In this document: positions 1 to 7,240 of the stretch, in pieces | How positions within the stretch are numbered: position 1 is the stretch's first letter | How the letters are laid out: each line of letters starts with the position of its first letter | Source of the DNA: DATIJJ01 sp035478795 | Lineage (GTDB): Bacteria > Pseudomonadota > Gammaproteobacteria > DSM-16500 | Assembly: GCA_035478795.1 (NCBI GenBank) | Contig: DATIJJ010000003.1 | Coordinates: 1-21,399 of the forward strand | Direction of reading: 5' to 3' | DNA length: 21,399 nucleotides | Position numbers and translations under genes: made by a program | The notes under the pieces: generated by a model | What the model saw: only the letters and a program-made list of their open reading frames with translations | What the model was told of the DNA's origin: nothing | The model's database searches: none

Positions 1-41
1 CGCGCTCCCTGACGGTCGCGGCTCGGATACAGTATTAAAAA

Positions 42-410
42 TCAAGACCGGGCTTGTCCCACAGTTGCCTTGCAGGTGCCATCTTCGTTAATCGTTATAT
101 TCACATCTGAATAATAATAGGTATCAAGATTCACACCCTGACACGTAACAGGCTTGAAACCGCCGTCCACAATCATGGAAAGATTTTTCAGCTGAACCCA
201 GGCACCATTACTCCAGCCTATGCTACCGCCTCCATTGACTATAGAACTGCCTTCACCTACATGGCCATTTCGATAATACTTGATGCTTGTAAACACTTTA
301 TTATTGATATCTGTGGAATTATTGTTTACGAAGATCCCAACCGCTTCCGCCGGAAGAACATAAGCTACAGTCAATGCCACTGCTAACAGAGATAAAACAT
401 ATTTTTTCAT
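42..410 (-). CDS. small secreted protein, unknown function
   Basis: I do not recognise this 122-residue protein. It opens with a Sec signal peptide: MKK, then a hydrophobic stretch to about residue 20, with likely cleavage near Ala-Glu-Ala. The mature part is rich in Asn, Gly, Ser and Tyr and probably all beta. Its only two cysteines, in PVTCQGV and GTCKAT near the C-terminus, could form one disulfide in the periplasm or outside. I chose the ATG at 410 rather than an upstream start at 446 because it gives a clean signal peptide and follows a G-rich stretch that can serve as ribosome-binding site. It is divergent from the secreted protein at 577, and the two share the 166-base gap. The gene is clear; the function is not. 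Confidence 0.7.
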   Translation of the reverse strand: MKKYVLSLLAVALTVAYVLPAEAVGIFVNNNSTDINNKVFTSIKYYRNGHVGEGSSIVNGGGSIGWSNGAWVQLKNLSMIVDGGFKPVTCQGVNLDTYYYSDVNITINEDGTCKATVGQARS

Positions 411-514
411 GGCCAACCCCCTAAAAATTGTATAAAGAGTTCGCAACTACATCTAAATTGCGCCAGAGAAGCAACAGGGCCTGTTTGTTGATCGGAGTTA
501 AGTTGATCAATAAG

Positions 515-543
515 TAGACTTTTTCATTTTTAATGCCTATAAT
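515..543 (+). promoter_or_regulatory. putative sigma-70 promoter for the gene at 577
   Basis: A perfect -10 box TATAAT lies at 538-543. A TAGACT at 515-520, four of six matches to TTGACA, sits 17 bases upstream. Transcription would start near 550, about 27 bases before the ATG. It is read by eye only; no second strong box was seen for the opposite gene. Confidence 0.45.
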
Positions 544-576
544 GCCGCTGGTTTTTATTTTTGGAGATGCAACATC

Positions 577-1026
577 ATGAAAAAAATGCTTATTGCTTTT
601 GCCTTGTTTGCAGTTGCAAGCGGTGCATTTGCAGAACCCAAACAATACACTTGCCCACCTGTTTCGGCCTGGTCACATGTGAAAGGTCAACCCTGGGTGT
701 TGAAAGCAGCGGATGGCTGGAGAGCAGAAGATCAGCAAGATCAGCACGCCATTAACAGCAAGCAGACCAGTCTTGATAAATTCACGGATGTGTCTGTTCA
801 TGCGGCGACCATGCAAGGATTTTACTGTCGTTATGCTACAGGAGAATACTATGACGGTAACCAGGCTGTGATTGTGGCCATGAATGGAATAATGTTACCC
901 GAACTTTCCGCTCTGGATCCTGACGTCTTTACACCGGCCAAAGATGAAGGTGGCGGTTATCTTGAATCTACTTGCAAGGCAAGTAATCCAAAAGCACTTA
1001 ACTTGTGCGCATGGACGTGGGGTTAA
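577..1026 (+). CDS. small secreted four-cysteine protein, possibly DUF3757-like
   Basis: This 149-residue protein has a textbook signal peptide (MKKMLIAFALFAVASGAFA, cleavage after Ala19). The mature chain starts EPKQYTCPP and carries four cysteines (YTCPP, FYCRY, STCKA, NLCAW), enough for two disulfides. It is rich in Trp and Tyr and ends in CAWTWG. The Cys-Pro start, size and Trp pattern recall the DUF3757 secreted proteins of Legionella and Coxiella, but that is a recollection and no function is known for them. GGAG lies about 10 bases before the ATG, and a good promoter lies upstream. Its 3' end faces yjgA across a long inverted repeat. The gene is secure; the family call is tentative. 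Confidence 0.72.
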   Translation: MKKMLIAFALFAVASGAFAEPKQYTCPPVSAWSHVKGQPWVLKAADGWRAEDQQDQHAINSKQTSLDKFTDVSVHAATMQGFYCRYATGEYYDGNQAVIVAMNGIMLPELSALDPDVFTPAKDEGGGYLESTCKASNPKALNLCAWTWG

Positions 1027-1061
1027 ACTAAATCCGGGGTGGGGAAAGGTTGTTTTTTGAC

Positions 1062-1294
1062 TGTGCTATTTGCCTCGTTCCCCCCTTCCTTTCCTTCCCC
1101 CACAAAACGGGGGGAAGGGACCCACGGTAGCAAATTCAAAGTATCTTTCGAGATTTCTTATTTTTAAAAAAACGTTAATTGGACTGTTATTTTAAAAAAA
1201 CGTTACCTGCAAATTGTATCAGGTCTGCTACTGTGGGTCCCTTCCCCCCATTTTGTGGGGGAAGGAAAGGAAGGGGGGAACGGCAGATAGCACA
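1062..1294. repeat. long imperfect inverted repeat (fold-back element) with polypyrimidine arms
   Basis: Arms of about 70 bases at 1062-1132 and 1226-1294 are reverse complements apart from three substitutions and a 2-base indel. Each arm contains a 24-base pure pyrimidine (1078-1101) or purine (1257-1280) tract and its own 9-bp hairpin, CCTTCCCCC...GGGGGAAGG. The 93-base loop is AT-rich and carries a direct repeat, TTATTTT(T)AAAAAAACGTTA, at 1158-1177 and 1187-1205. It fills the gap between two convergent genes. No transposase is present. It could be a MITE-like element or two copies of a REP-like palindrome in inverted order. Confidence 0.85.
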
Positions 1295-1308
1295 CTATCC
1301 TGAACGTG

Positions 1309-1824
1309 TTATCCGGTCTTTTCAACCAGTTCCCGCACATACCGAAACAACTCCGTCTCTCCCCCCGTGTTTTTCTGCTTTTTCACATCCTGCTGTGCCT
1401 TTCGCATCAATTGACGAATATGTTGCCGATCCGCATCGGGATACTGTTCGATAAATTTCTCGAGCGCTACATCGCCTTCCGCAATGAGTTGATCTCGCCA
1501 TCGTTCGATTTGATGAAATTGCGCCTTACCGGCCTGGCTTTTATTTTGAACTTTTTCGAGCGCCAGCTGAATGGGTTCCACATCCACATTGCGCATTATT
1601 TTTCCGATATATTGCAATTGCCGTCGTTTGGCTTCGTGGCTTTTTAATGAACGGGCCGTAAGAATAGCATCCAGCAAGGGATTTTCCAGCGGGATTTTTC
1701 GAAGTTCGGTGTCAGAAAGATGCACCAGGGTTTCGCCCATTTTTTGAAGAGCGTCCATGTGGCGTTTCAGAGCAGATTTGGTGAGGGACTTTGGACTGTC
1801 AGGTTCAGATGAATCATCGGTCAT
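1309..1824 (-). CDS. yjgA: YjgA/DarP family (DUF615) ribosome biogenesis factor
   Basis: The 171-residue product matches the YjgA (DarP, DUF615) family in length and pattern. It has an N-terminal Lys/Ser segment leading into KSALKRHMDALQKMGETLV, a middle part with LENPLLDAI and the basic SHEAKRRQLQYIGKIMR, and a C-terminal helical half with ERWRDQLIAEGD and a charged tail. In E. coli this protein associates with the large ribosomal subunit late in assembly. It is all-alpha, cytoplasmic and has no catalytic motif. As in E. coli, it lies next to pmbA in divergent orientation, although here a small exported-protein gene is inserted between them. The ATG at 1824 is the only sensible start, and a terminator for the upstream gene ends just before it, so it probably has its own promoter. 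Confidence 0.9.
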   Translation of the reverse strand: MTDDSSEPDSPKSLTKSALKRHMDALQKMGETLVHLSDTELRKIPLENPLLDAILTARSLKSHEAKRRQLQYIGKIMRNVDVEPIQLALEKVQNKSQAGKAQFHQIERWRDQLIAEGDVALEKFIEQYPDADRQHIRQLMRKAQQDVKKQKNTGGETELFRYVRELVEKTG

Positions 1825-1845
1825 TTAATGTTCCAGTGGGGCTTT

Positions 1846-1882
1846 AAAAAGCGGCCTCATAAAATGACGAGACCGCATTTTT
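1846..1882 (-). terminator. rho-independent terminator after the Lys/His-rich protein gene
   Basis: Read on the minus strand, GCGGTCTC pairs with GAGGCCGC (one G-U pair) around a 10-base loop and is followed by TTTTT. It starts four bases after the stop codon at 1886. An A-run on the other side makes it potentially bidirectional. It separates this gene from yjgA. Confidence 0.65.
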
Positions 1883-1885
1883 AAT

Positions 1886-2182
1886 TTAGTTGGAAGCCGG
1901 AGCCGTTGCGTCAGCAGCAGGAGCAGCTGGAGCGGTTGCGTCAGCTTTTTTAGCATGATGATGCTTTTTGCCGTGCTTTTTGCAGTGTTTTTTAGCTTTT
2001 TTAGCAGGAGCTGCAGCCTGATCGCTTGACGCGCCGTTTGCTGTTGCCTTGCTGCCATTGTCAGCCAATTGCTGCATGACTGCATCGGATTTTTCCGGTG
2101 TAGCCGCTTGTTGAGCGTCTTCAGCCAAAGCAGCTGTGCTGATCAGTGAAGCGCCGATTAATAAAGCGATAAGTTTTTTCAT
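1886..2182 (-). CDS. small exported Lys/His/Ala-rich protein, acid-shock (Asr)-like in composition
   Basis: A 98-residue protein with a clear signal peptide (MKKLIALLIGASLISTAALA, cleavage after residue 20). The mature region is of low complexity. An acidic and Gln/Ala-rich part (about 21-58) is followed by a strongly basic cluster of Lys and His (about 59-80, with one cysteine in KKHCKKH) and an Ala/Pro/Asp tail. The order signal peptide, Ala spacer, Lys-His cluster, Ala-Pro tail resembles the periplasmic acid-shock protein Asr, but low-complexity likeness does not prove homology. The histidines could buffer protons or bind metal. GGAG lies eight bases before the ATG, and a terminator follows the stop, so it is probably a single-gene transcript. 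It is divergent from pmbA. Confidence 0.7.
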   Translation of the reverse strand: MKKLIALLIGASLISTAALAEDAQQAATPEKSDAVMQQLADNGSKATANGASSDQAAAPAKKAKKHCKKHGKKHHHAKKADATAPAAPAADATAPASN

Positions 2183-2260
2183 TTTTGTTTCTCCATGTTA
2201 AAGTTCGCTAATAAGATACTATAAATTTCACAGAATGAATATCGGCAGAGAGAATTTTTT

Positions 2261-3595
2261 ATGCTTGAAGGTTGGAATCATCCGGAACGGTTAAAAAACG
2301 TGGTTGAAGACGTTTTGAAAGAGGCGATCCGGCAGGGGGCAAGTGGTGCGGAAGTGGATATTGGCCTGAATAAGGGGTTCTCGGTAACCTCCCGCATGGG
2401 GGATGTCGAGTCGGTGGAATACAACCAGGACAAGATCATTGAAATGACGGTCTATTTTGGCAAGCGAACGGGAGCGGCCAGTTTGTCCGATTTGCGACCG
2501 GATGCCATTCAATCCGCTGTGAAAGCGGCCTGCAACATCGCCCGTTTTGGGGATCAGGATGAGTGTGCGGGTCTTGCGCCGAAAGACCGGCTGGCATTTG
2601 ATTACCCTGAATTAAATTTATCGTTTCCCTGGGCTATTTCCGTCGAGGAGGCGATTGCGCTCACTCGCGAATGCGAAGGAATAGCGCTTTCCAGCGATAA
2701 ACGTATTCAAAATTCGGAAGGGGCATCCCTTTCCACCACAGCCGGCTGGCATGCCTATGGGAATACAGAAGGATTCATCGGCGTTCAGGCTGCGACCCGG
2801 CATGACATCAGTTGCGCGCTGATTGCAAAGGAAGGCGAGGATATGCAGCGCGATTATAATTATACGGTTTCCTGTGATCCGGCTTTACTGGAATCCATCG
2901 AATGGGTGGCAAATACGGCAGTTCAAAAAACCATTCGACGATTGAACGCGAGACAACTCTCGACACGAAAAGTGCCGGTTATTTTTATCGCAGAAGAAGC
3001 GCGTGGGTTACTCGGCCATTTTGTGGCGGCGATTTCCGGCGGCAATTTATATCGAAAATCCTCGTTTTTGGTGGATCATCTCGGCAAGGCGGTTTTTCCA
3101 TCCCACATTCAACTGGATGAACGGCCTCATCTGATGAAATCCCTCGGCAGTGCATCGTTTGATGATAATGGTGTTGCAACCCGGCCCAATATTTTTATTG
3201 AAAATGGCCTGTTACGCAGTTACTGTCTGGGCGTTTATTCGGCGCGCAAACTCGGGATGGAAACGACGGGTAACGCAGGTGGCGTGCATAATTTATTTAT
3301 CAACACCGGCACGAAAGATTTATCGGCTTTATTAAAAACCATGGACACCGGGTTACTCGTGACCGATTTGATGGGGCAGGGTATTAATCTTGTCACAGGT
3401 GATTATTCGCGAGGGGCCGCCGGTTTTTGGGTAGAAGGTGGAACGATTCAATATCCCGTGGAAGAAATTACGATTGCTGGCAATTTGCGGGATATCTATG
3501 CGAATCTGGTTGAAGTGGGAGCCGATGTCGATCAGCGCGGCAACATCCAGACCGGTTCGATTCTCATTGAAAGTATGACAGTGGCAGGTGACTGA
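2261..3595 (+). CDS. pmbA: PmbA/TldE, protease subunit
   Basis: The 444-residue product is the TldE (PmbA) half of the TldD/TldE protease, a cytoplasmic heterodimer that trims unfolded or leader-type peptides. In E. coli it matures microcin B17 and helps degrade CcdA. Family marks are an N-terminal ARGVESVEYN-type stretch (here MGDVESVEYNQDK, near 47-59), the central EEARGLLGHFVAAISGGNLY with RKSSFL, and the C-terminal GNLRDIYANL with GSILIESMTVAG. Length is standard (E. coli about 450). It lacks the HExxxH zinc site, as expected: that sits in TldD, which is not in this window. GAGAG lies upstream of the ATG. The stop is only five bases before the next gene, suggesting one transcript with the M13 peptidase. 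Confidence 0.95.
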   Translation: MLEGWNHPERLKNVVEDVLKEAIRQGASGAEVDIGLNKGFSVTSRMGDVESVEYNQDKIIEMTVYFGKRTGAASLSDLRPDAIQSAVKAACNIARFGDQDECAGLAPKDRLAFDYPELNLSFPWAISVEEAIALTRECEGIALSSDKRIQNSEGASLSTTAGWHAYGNTEGFIGVQAATRHDISCALIAKEGEDMQRDYNYTVSCDPALLESIEWVANTAVQKTIRRLNARQLSTRKVPVIFIAEEARGLLGHFVAAISGGNLYRKSSFLVDHLGKAVFPSHIQLDERPHLMKSLGSASFDDNGVATRPNIFIENGLLRSYCLGVYSARKLGMETTGNAGGVHNLFINTGTKDLSALLKTMDTGLLVTDLMGQGINLVTGDYSRGAAGFWVEGGTIQYPVEEITIAGNLRDIYANLVEVGADVDQRGNIQTGSILIESMTVAGD

Positions 3596-3600
3596 CAGTG

Positions 3601-5598
3601 ATGCGTTTTATCATAACGATGGCACTGGCGCTCCTGTCCGGCAGTGTTTTTTCAACAGAAACAATTTCGGGATTGCATACAGACTGGATGGATCGGCATC
3701 AGGATCCCATGCAAAATTTTTTCCTCTATGCGAATGGAAACTGGATAAAACACAATCCGGTTCCGCCCGCTTATTCCAACTGGGGTCAGTTTCATGCACT
3801 CGAAGAAAAAAATCTGCAGCTCATTCGAACGCTTTTGATACGTGCCGCCGAAAATAAGGATGCAACAAAGGGGAGTATTGAACAACAAATCGGTGATTTT
3901 TATGCGAGTGGCATGGATGAAAAAGCGATTGAGGCAGCGGGCATCAAACCGCTTTTGCCGGAGTTTTTGCGCATCGATCAGATAAAAAATAATGCGGATC
4001 TGGAACGCGTCGTCGCACATTTGCATGAAGCGGGTGTCGGTGCGCTATTTGATTTTCAGTCGATGCAGGATTTAAAAGACAGTCGGGAAGTGATCGCTGT
4101 GCTGGCACAAGGTGGACTCAGTTTGCCGGATCGGGATTATTATTTAAAAAATGACACGCATTTTAAAAAAATCCGTGCACAGTATCTGGCACATATTCGA
4201 AAATTGTTTGAACTGGCGGGCGATTCCAGGCCTCTTTCAGATCGCGAGGCGAAAACAGTCATGCGGATTGAAACGACGCTTGCAAAAGCGTCCATGCCAC
4301 GCATTTTAATGCGTAATCCACGCGCCGTGTATCACCCGATGTCGCTTGAAACACTTCAAACGATGACGCCCGATTTTTCCTGGCGTTCCTATTTTTCGGA
4401 TATGGGTCTTAAGACACTGGATCATGTGAATCTCGCCATGCCAGCATTTTTTAAAATAATAAATGCCGAATTAAAAACGGTTTCGTTGCAGGATTGGAAA
4501 ATCTATTTGCGCTGGCACGTGCTGGATTCCTTCGCGCCGTATTTATCCAAACCCTTTGAGCGCGAAGATTTTAAAATGAAAGTGGCATTGACCGGCGTGA
4601 AAGAAGAATTGCCGCGATGGAAGCGGGTGATTGGTGTCGAAAATCAGGCGTTGGGTTTTGCGATTGGAAAAATATATGTTGAAGAAATGTTTTCAGAAGC
4701 TTCCAAAAAAGCGGTAGAAAGTATGATTCAACAAATTCATTTTGCATTGAAAGAACAATTACAAAAAACAACGTGGATGAGCGAAAACACAAAACAGGCA
4801 GCGTTGCAAAAACTCAATCAGATGGAAGCGCGTGTGGGTTATCCGGCTATGTGGTGGGATTATTCGTCACTTGAAATTCATCGGGATTCGTATTTATTAA
4901 ACGTCATGCGTGCAAGTCGATTTTTAACAAGACGTGATTTGAATAAAATCGGAAAGCCCGTCGATAAAAATGATTGGGACATGACGCCGCAAACGATCAA
5001 CGCTTATTATGATGCATCGATGAATCGCCTGAATATTCCGGCCGGTATTTTGCAGCCGCCTTTTTTTGATATAAATGCCTCGGCTGCCATTAATTACGGT
5101 GCGATTGGTTTTGTGATTGGCCATGAAATGACGCACGGTTTTGATGATCAGGGTGCGCAATTTGATGGAACGGGTAATTTAAAAAACTGGTGGACCCAGG
5201 GTGATCTGATGAAGTTTCAGAAAAAAACACAAAAAATTGCGGATCAGTTTTCGCGTTATGTGGTGAATGGGTCGCTGCATGTGCAGGGGAAACTCGTGAT
5301 GGGTGAAGCGGCGGCGGATCTGGGCGGATTGCGTCTTGCCTTTCGTGCATTTCACACACCTGCCATTTATGAAACCGTCAAAACCGTGGAAGGTTTTACG
5401 CCGGATCAACAATTTTTTCTAAGTGCCGCACACATCTGGGCAAGCAATATTCGACCGGAAGAAGCGGAGCATCTTGTGATGGTCGACCCTCATCCGCCTG
5501 CGATGTATCGGGTGAACGGGACGTTGGCGGATATGACGGCGTTTAGGGAAGCGTTTGGTAAAGAAGCCAAAAATCGGCAAAAACCCAAAAATCTTTAA
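3601..5598 (+). CDS. M13 family (neprilysin/PepO-type) zinc metallopeptidase, exported
   Basis: This 665-residue protein has a signal peptide (MRFIITMALALLSGSVFS), then the M13 N-terminal domain (DPMQNFFLYANGNWIK and so on) and the C-terminal catalytic domain. Zinc-site residues are H508-E509-H512 in GHEMTH and E569 in GEAAADLGG with D573. The substrate-binding N-A-Y-Y is near 467, and the neprilysin-like His and Arg of DPHPPAMYRV are near 631 and 637. It should cleave oligopeptides in the periplasm. The usual last motif of the family, a short xxW or CxxW C-terminus, is absent: the chain ends in a Lys/Asn-rich tail, and no frameshifted continuation is visible. A GTG three bases upstream is an alternative start. 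It follows pmbA by five bases and faces ptsO. Confidence 0.93.
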   Translation: MRFIITMALALLSGSVFSTETISGLHTDWMDRHQDPMQNFFLYANGNWIKHNPVPPAYSNWGQFHALEEKNLQLIRTLLIRAAENKDATKGSIEQQIGDFYASGMDEKAIEAAGIKPLLPEFLRIDQIKNNADLERVVAHLHEAGVGALFDFQSMQDLKDSREVIAVLAQGGLSLPDRDYYLKNDTHFKKIRAQYLAHIRKLFELAGDSRPLSDREAKTVMRIETTLAKASMPRILMRNPRAVYHPMSLETLQTMTPDFSWRSYFSDMGLKTLDHVNLAMPAFFKIINAELKTVSLQDWKIYLRWHVLDSFAPYLSKPFEREDFKMKVALTGVKEELPRWKRVIGVENQALGFAIGKIYVEEMFSEASKKAVESMIQQIHFALKEQLQKTTWMSENTKQAALQKLNQMEARVGYPAMWWDYSSLEIHRDSYLLNVMRASRFLTRRDLNKIGKPVDKNDWDMTPQTINAYYDASMNRLNIPAGILQPPFFDINASAAINYGAIGFVIGHEMTHGFDDQGAQFDGTGNLKNWWTQGDLMKFQKKTQKIADQFSRYVVNGSLHVQGKLVMGEAAADLGGLRLAFRAFHTPAIYETVKTVEGFTPDQQFFLSAAHIWASNIRPEEAEHLVMVDPHPPAMYRVNGTLADMTAFREAFGKEAKNRQKPKNL

Positions 5599-5703
5599 CT
5601 CTTTGAATATACAGGGAAATCCATTTTTTTCGGGTGAGAGTCATCGACCGGTTAACTTGTAACCTATTGATTAATAAGGAAAATTTTTAAATTCCTCAGT
5701 CAG

Positions 5704-5973
5704 CTACTCTCCCTCCCCAAACCGATCATTAAACAATCCAACCACCGCATCCCGCGCGGCCAGTTCATCCTTGCCGGTGATCATCAAATCCACCACCGTG
5801 CCTTTGGTGACACCCAGTAAAATGAGTGACATGATGCTTTTGCAATTTGCGACCTGATCGTTTTTTTGAATTTCAATCCGGCTTTCGAAGGTATTCGATA
5901 ACGCGACAAGTTTTGCTGCGGCACGTGTGTGCAAACCCAATGTATTGATGACCATCATTTTTTCATTAATCAT
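5704..5973 (-). CDS. ptsO: HPr-family phosphocarrier NPr (PTS-Ntr)
   Basis: An 89-residue HPr-fold protein. With the ATG at 5973 the phosphorylated histidine falls exactly at His15 (LGLHTRAAAKLV) and the regulatory-site serine at Ser46 (CKSIMSLILLG), which is why I prefer it to a TTG at 5991. The AAAKLV context and the neighbourhood point to NPr, the nitrogen-related phosphocarrier, rather than sugar HPr. NPr relays phosphate from EI-Ntr (PtsP) to EIIA-Ntr (PtsN). It is the last gene of the kdsD–lptB run, 23 bases after lptB. In E. coli, rpoN, hpf, ptsN and rapZ lie between these two genes; none of them is here. Its stop faces that of the M13 peptidase. Confidence 0.9.
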   Translation of the reverse strand: MINEKMMVINTLGLHTRAAAKLVALSNTFESRIEIQKNDQVANCKSIMSLILLGVTKGTVVDLMITGKDELAARDAVVGLFNDRFGEGE

Positions 5974-5996
5974 GTTTTTTGATTCTATCAATTCGT

Positions 5997-6722
5997 CTAT
6001 AAATTAAAATCTTCACCGAGATAAACGGCTCTCACCTGCTTGTTATGTAAAATATCCTGCGGCGTGCCTTCGTGCAGCACTTCGCCCTGGTTCACAATGT
6101 AGGCGCGTTCGCAAATATCCAGCGTTTCACGCACATTGTGGTCAGTGATTAACACACCAATATTTCGTGTACGCAAATGCGTGATGATGCGTTTGACATC
6201 CACGACTGAAATGGGATCAATACCTGCGAACGGTTCATCCAGCAAAATAAATTGTGGTTCGGTTGCAAGTGCGCGTGCGATTTCCACACGACGTCTTTCA
6301 CCGCCCGAAAGACTGATGCCGGGCGTGTTACGAATTTGTGTGATGTGAAATTCTTCCAGCAAACGATTGAGTATTTCTTCACGCTGCATCGCATTCAGAT
6401 TTTTTCGAAGTTCAAGAATCGCCATGATGTTATCTGCTGCTGACAATTTTCGAAAAATAGAGGCTTCCTGCGGCAGGTAGCTGATCCCCAGTTTCGCGCG
6501 AAGATGGACAGGCAGGGTTGTGATGTCCTGATCATCCAGAAAAATATGACCACTGTCACACGGAATCAATCCGACGATCATGTAAAAAGAAGTCGTTTTG
6601 CCCGCACCATTCGGCCCAAGCAACCCGACCACTTCACCACGACGAACCTGTAACGAGACATCCTTGACAGCTTGCCGTGTTCGATATTTTTTACTGATTT
6701 TTTCAATGCGTAAAGTGCTCAT
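5997..6722 (-). CDS. lptB: LptB, LPS export ABC transporter ATPase
   Basis: A 241-residue ATPase of the LptB2FGC complex that drives lipopolysaccharide from the inner membrane to the outer membrane. Walker A is GPNGAGKT at 36-43, the Q-loop is in YLPQEASIF near 85, the signature is LSGGERRRVE at 138-147, Walker B is FILLDEP near 158-164, and the switch histidine is in LITDHNVRE. Length equals the E. coli protein. The start overlaps the lptA stop by four bases (ATGA), so the two are translationally coupled. The integral partners LptF and LptG are not in the window and must be encoded elsewhere, as is normal. Confidence 0.97.
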   Translation of the reverse strand: MSTLRIEKISKKYRTRQAVKDVSLQVRRGEVVGLLGPNGAGKTTSFYMIVGLIPCDSGHIFLDDQDITTLPVHLRAKLGISYLPQEASIFRKLSAADNIMAILELRKNLNAMQREEILNRLLEEFHITQIRNTPGISLSGGERRRVEIARALATEPQFILLDEPFAGIDPISVVDVKRIITHLRTRNIGVLITDHNVRETLDICERAYIVNQGEVLHEGTPQDILHNKQVRAVYLGEDFNL

Positions 6723-7240
6723 GATTTCAATTGGCCAGGTTCAATAATAATGGTTGCGCGCCCCGTTTTTGACGGAGGCGCTGTCACAATCTGTTCTTTC
6801 ATGTTGTAAACAAGGGTCGGTCCCTGAAAGGAATTTTTTCCCTGGGTGACGATCACATCTCCTTCGAGATACACCATCGAGCGGGCAGGGTAAAATTTGA
6901 TAATTTTTGCTTTTGCGTGCAACAGCGGATCACCCGGTTTGGGACGGGTTGTGTATTCTGCAAGATCCGTCAATCCATACGCAATGGCTTGTTCCATTTT
7001 ATGTTTGTCATTATTTATCGTCACCACGCGATCGGCTGTCAGATGCGTTGTACCCTGATCGATTTTGACATGGCCTTCGTAAATATTCGTGCCGGTTTTA
7101 TAATTGAACGTTGAGCCGTCTGAAACAATGTGCATGATTTCATGATCATCACCTTGCAGCGCAAGCAAACCCAACGGGATGAATAAAAAAATAAAAAACA
7201 CATATTTCAATCCAGGATGCAGGCTAGGATGCAGGGACAT
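6719..7240 (-). CDS. lptA: LptA, periplasmic LPS transport protein
   Basis: A 173-residue periplasmic beta-jellyroll protein (OstA/LptA fold) that forms the LPS bridge between LptC and LptD. It begins with a signal sequence (hydrophobic VFFIFLFIPLGLLAL, residues about 14-28). The beta-jellyroll then shows typical LptA strands: TNIYEGHVKIDQGTTHLTADRV, YPARSMVYLEGDVIVTQGKNSFQGPTLVYNMKEQIV. I chose the ATG at 7240 over one at 7282 because GAGGGG stands at the right distance and the signal peptide then starts cleanly. It overlaps the lptC end by 17 bases. A small SLHP-SLHP duplication sits at the N-terminus. Confidence 0.92.
   Translation of the reverse strand: MSLHPSLHPGLKYVFFIFLFIPLGLLALQGDDHEIMHIVSDGSTFNYKTGTNIYEGHVKIDQGTTHLTADRVVTINNDKHKMEQAIAYGLTDLAEYTTRPKPGDPLLHAKAKIIKFYPARSMVYLEGDVIVTQGKNSFQGPTLVYNMKEQIVTAPPSKTGRATIIIEPGQLKS

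Noticed and set aside
1..41. GC-rich left edge as part of a repeat or mobile element
   Set aside because: The first 26 bases are richer in G and C than the rest, but too short to assign to anything.
1062..1294. Possible CRISPR array
   Set aside because: Only two inverted, not direct, copies occur and there are no regular spacers; the same holds for the other two fold-back elements.
1179..1454. Plus-strand open frame starting inside the first inverted repeat
   Set aside because: It runs from the repeat loop into the antisense of yjgA and codes nothing recognisable.
2261..3595. PmbA as an inactive or damaged protease because HExxxH is missing
   Set aside because: The metal site belongs to the TldD partner; TldE/PmbA normally lacks it.
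5560..5640. Frameshift at the end of the M13 peptidase hiding the family C-terminus
   Set aside because: Neither alternative frame downstream gives a recognisable Trp-ended motif, so I treat the tail as genuine.
5600..5703. Terminator between the M13 peptidase and ptsO
   Set aside because: Only a weak AGGAATTT/AAATTTTCCT pairing without a T-run is visible.
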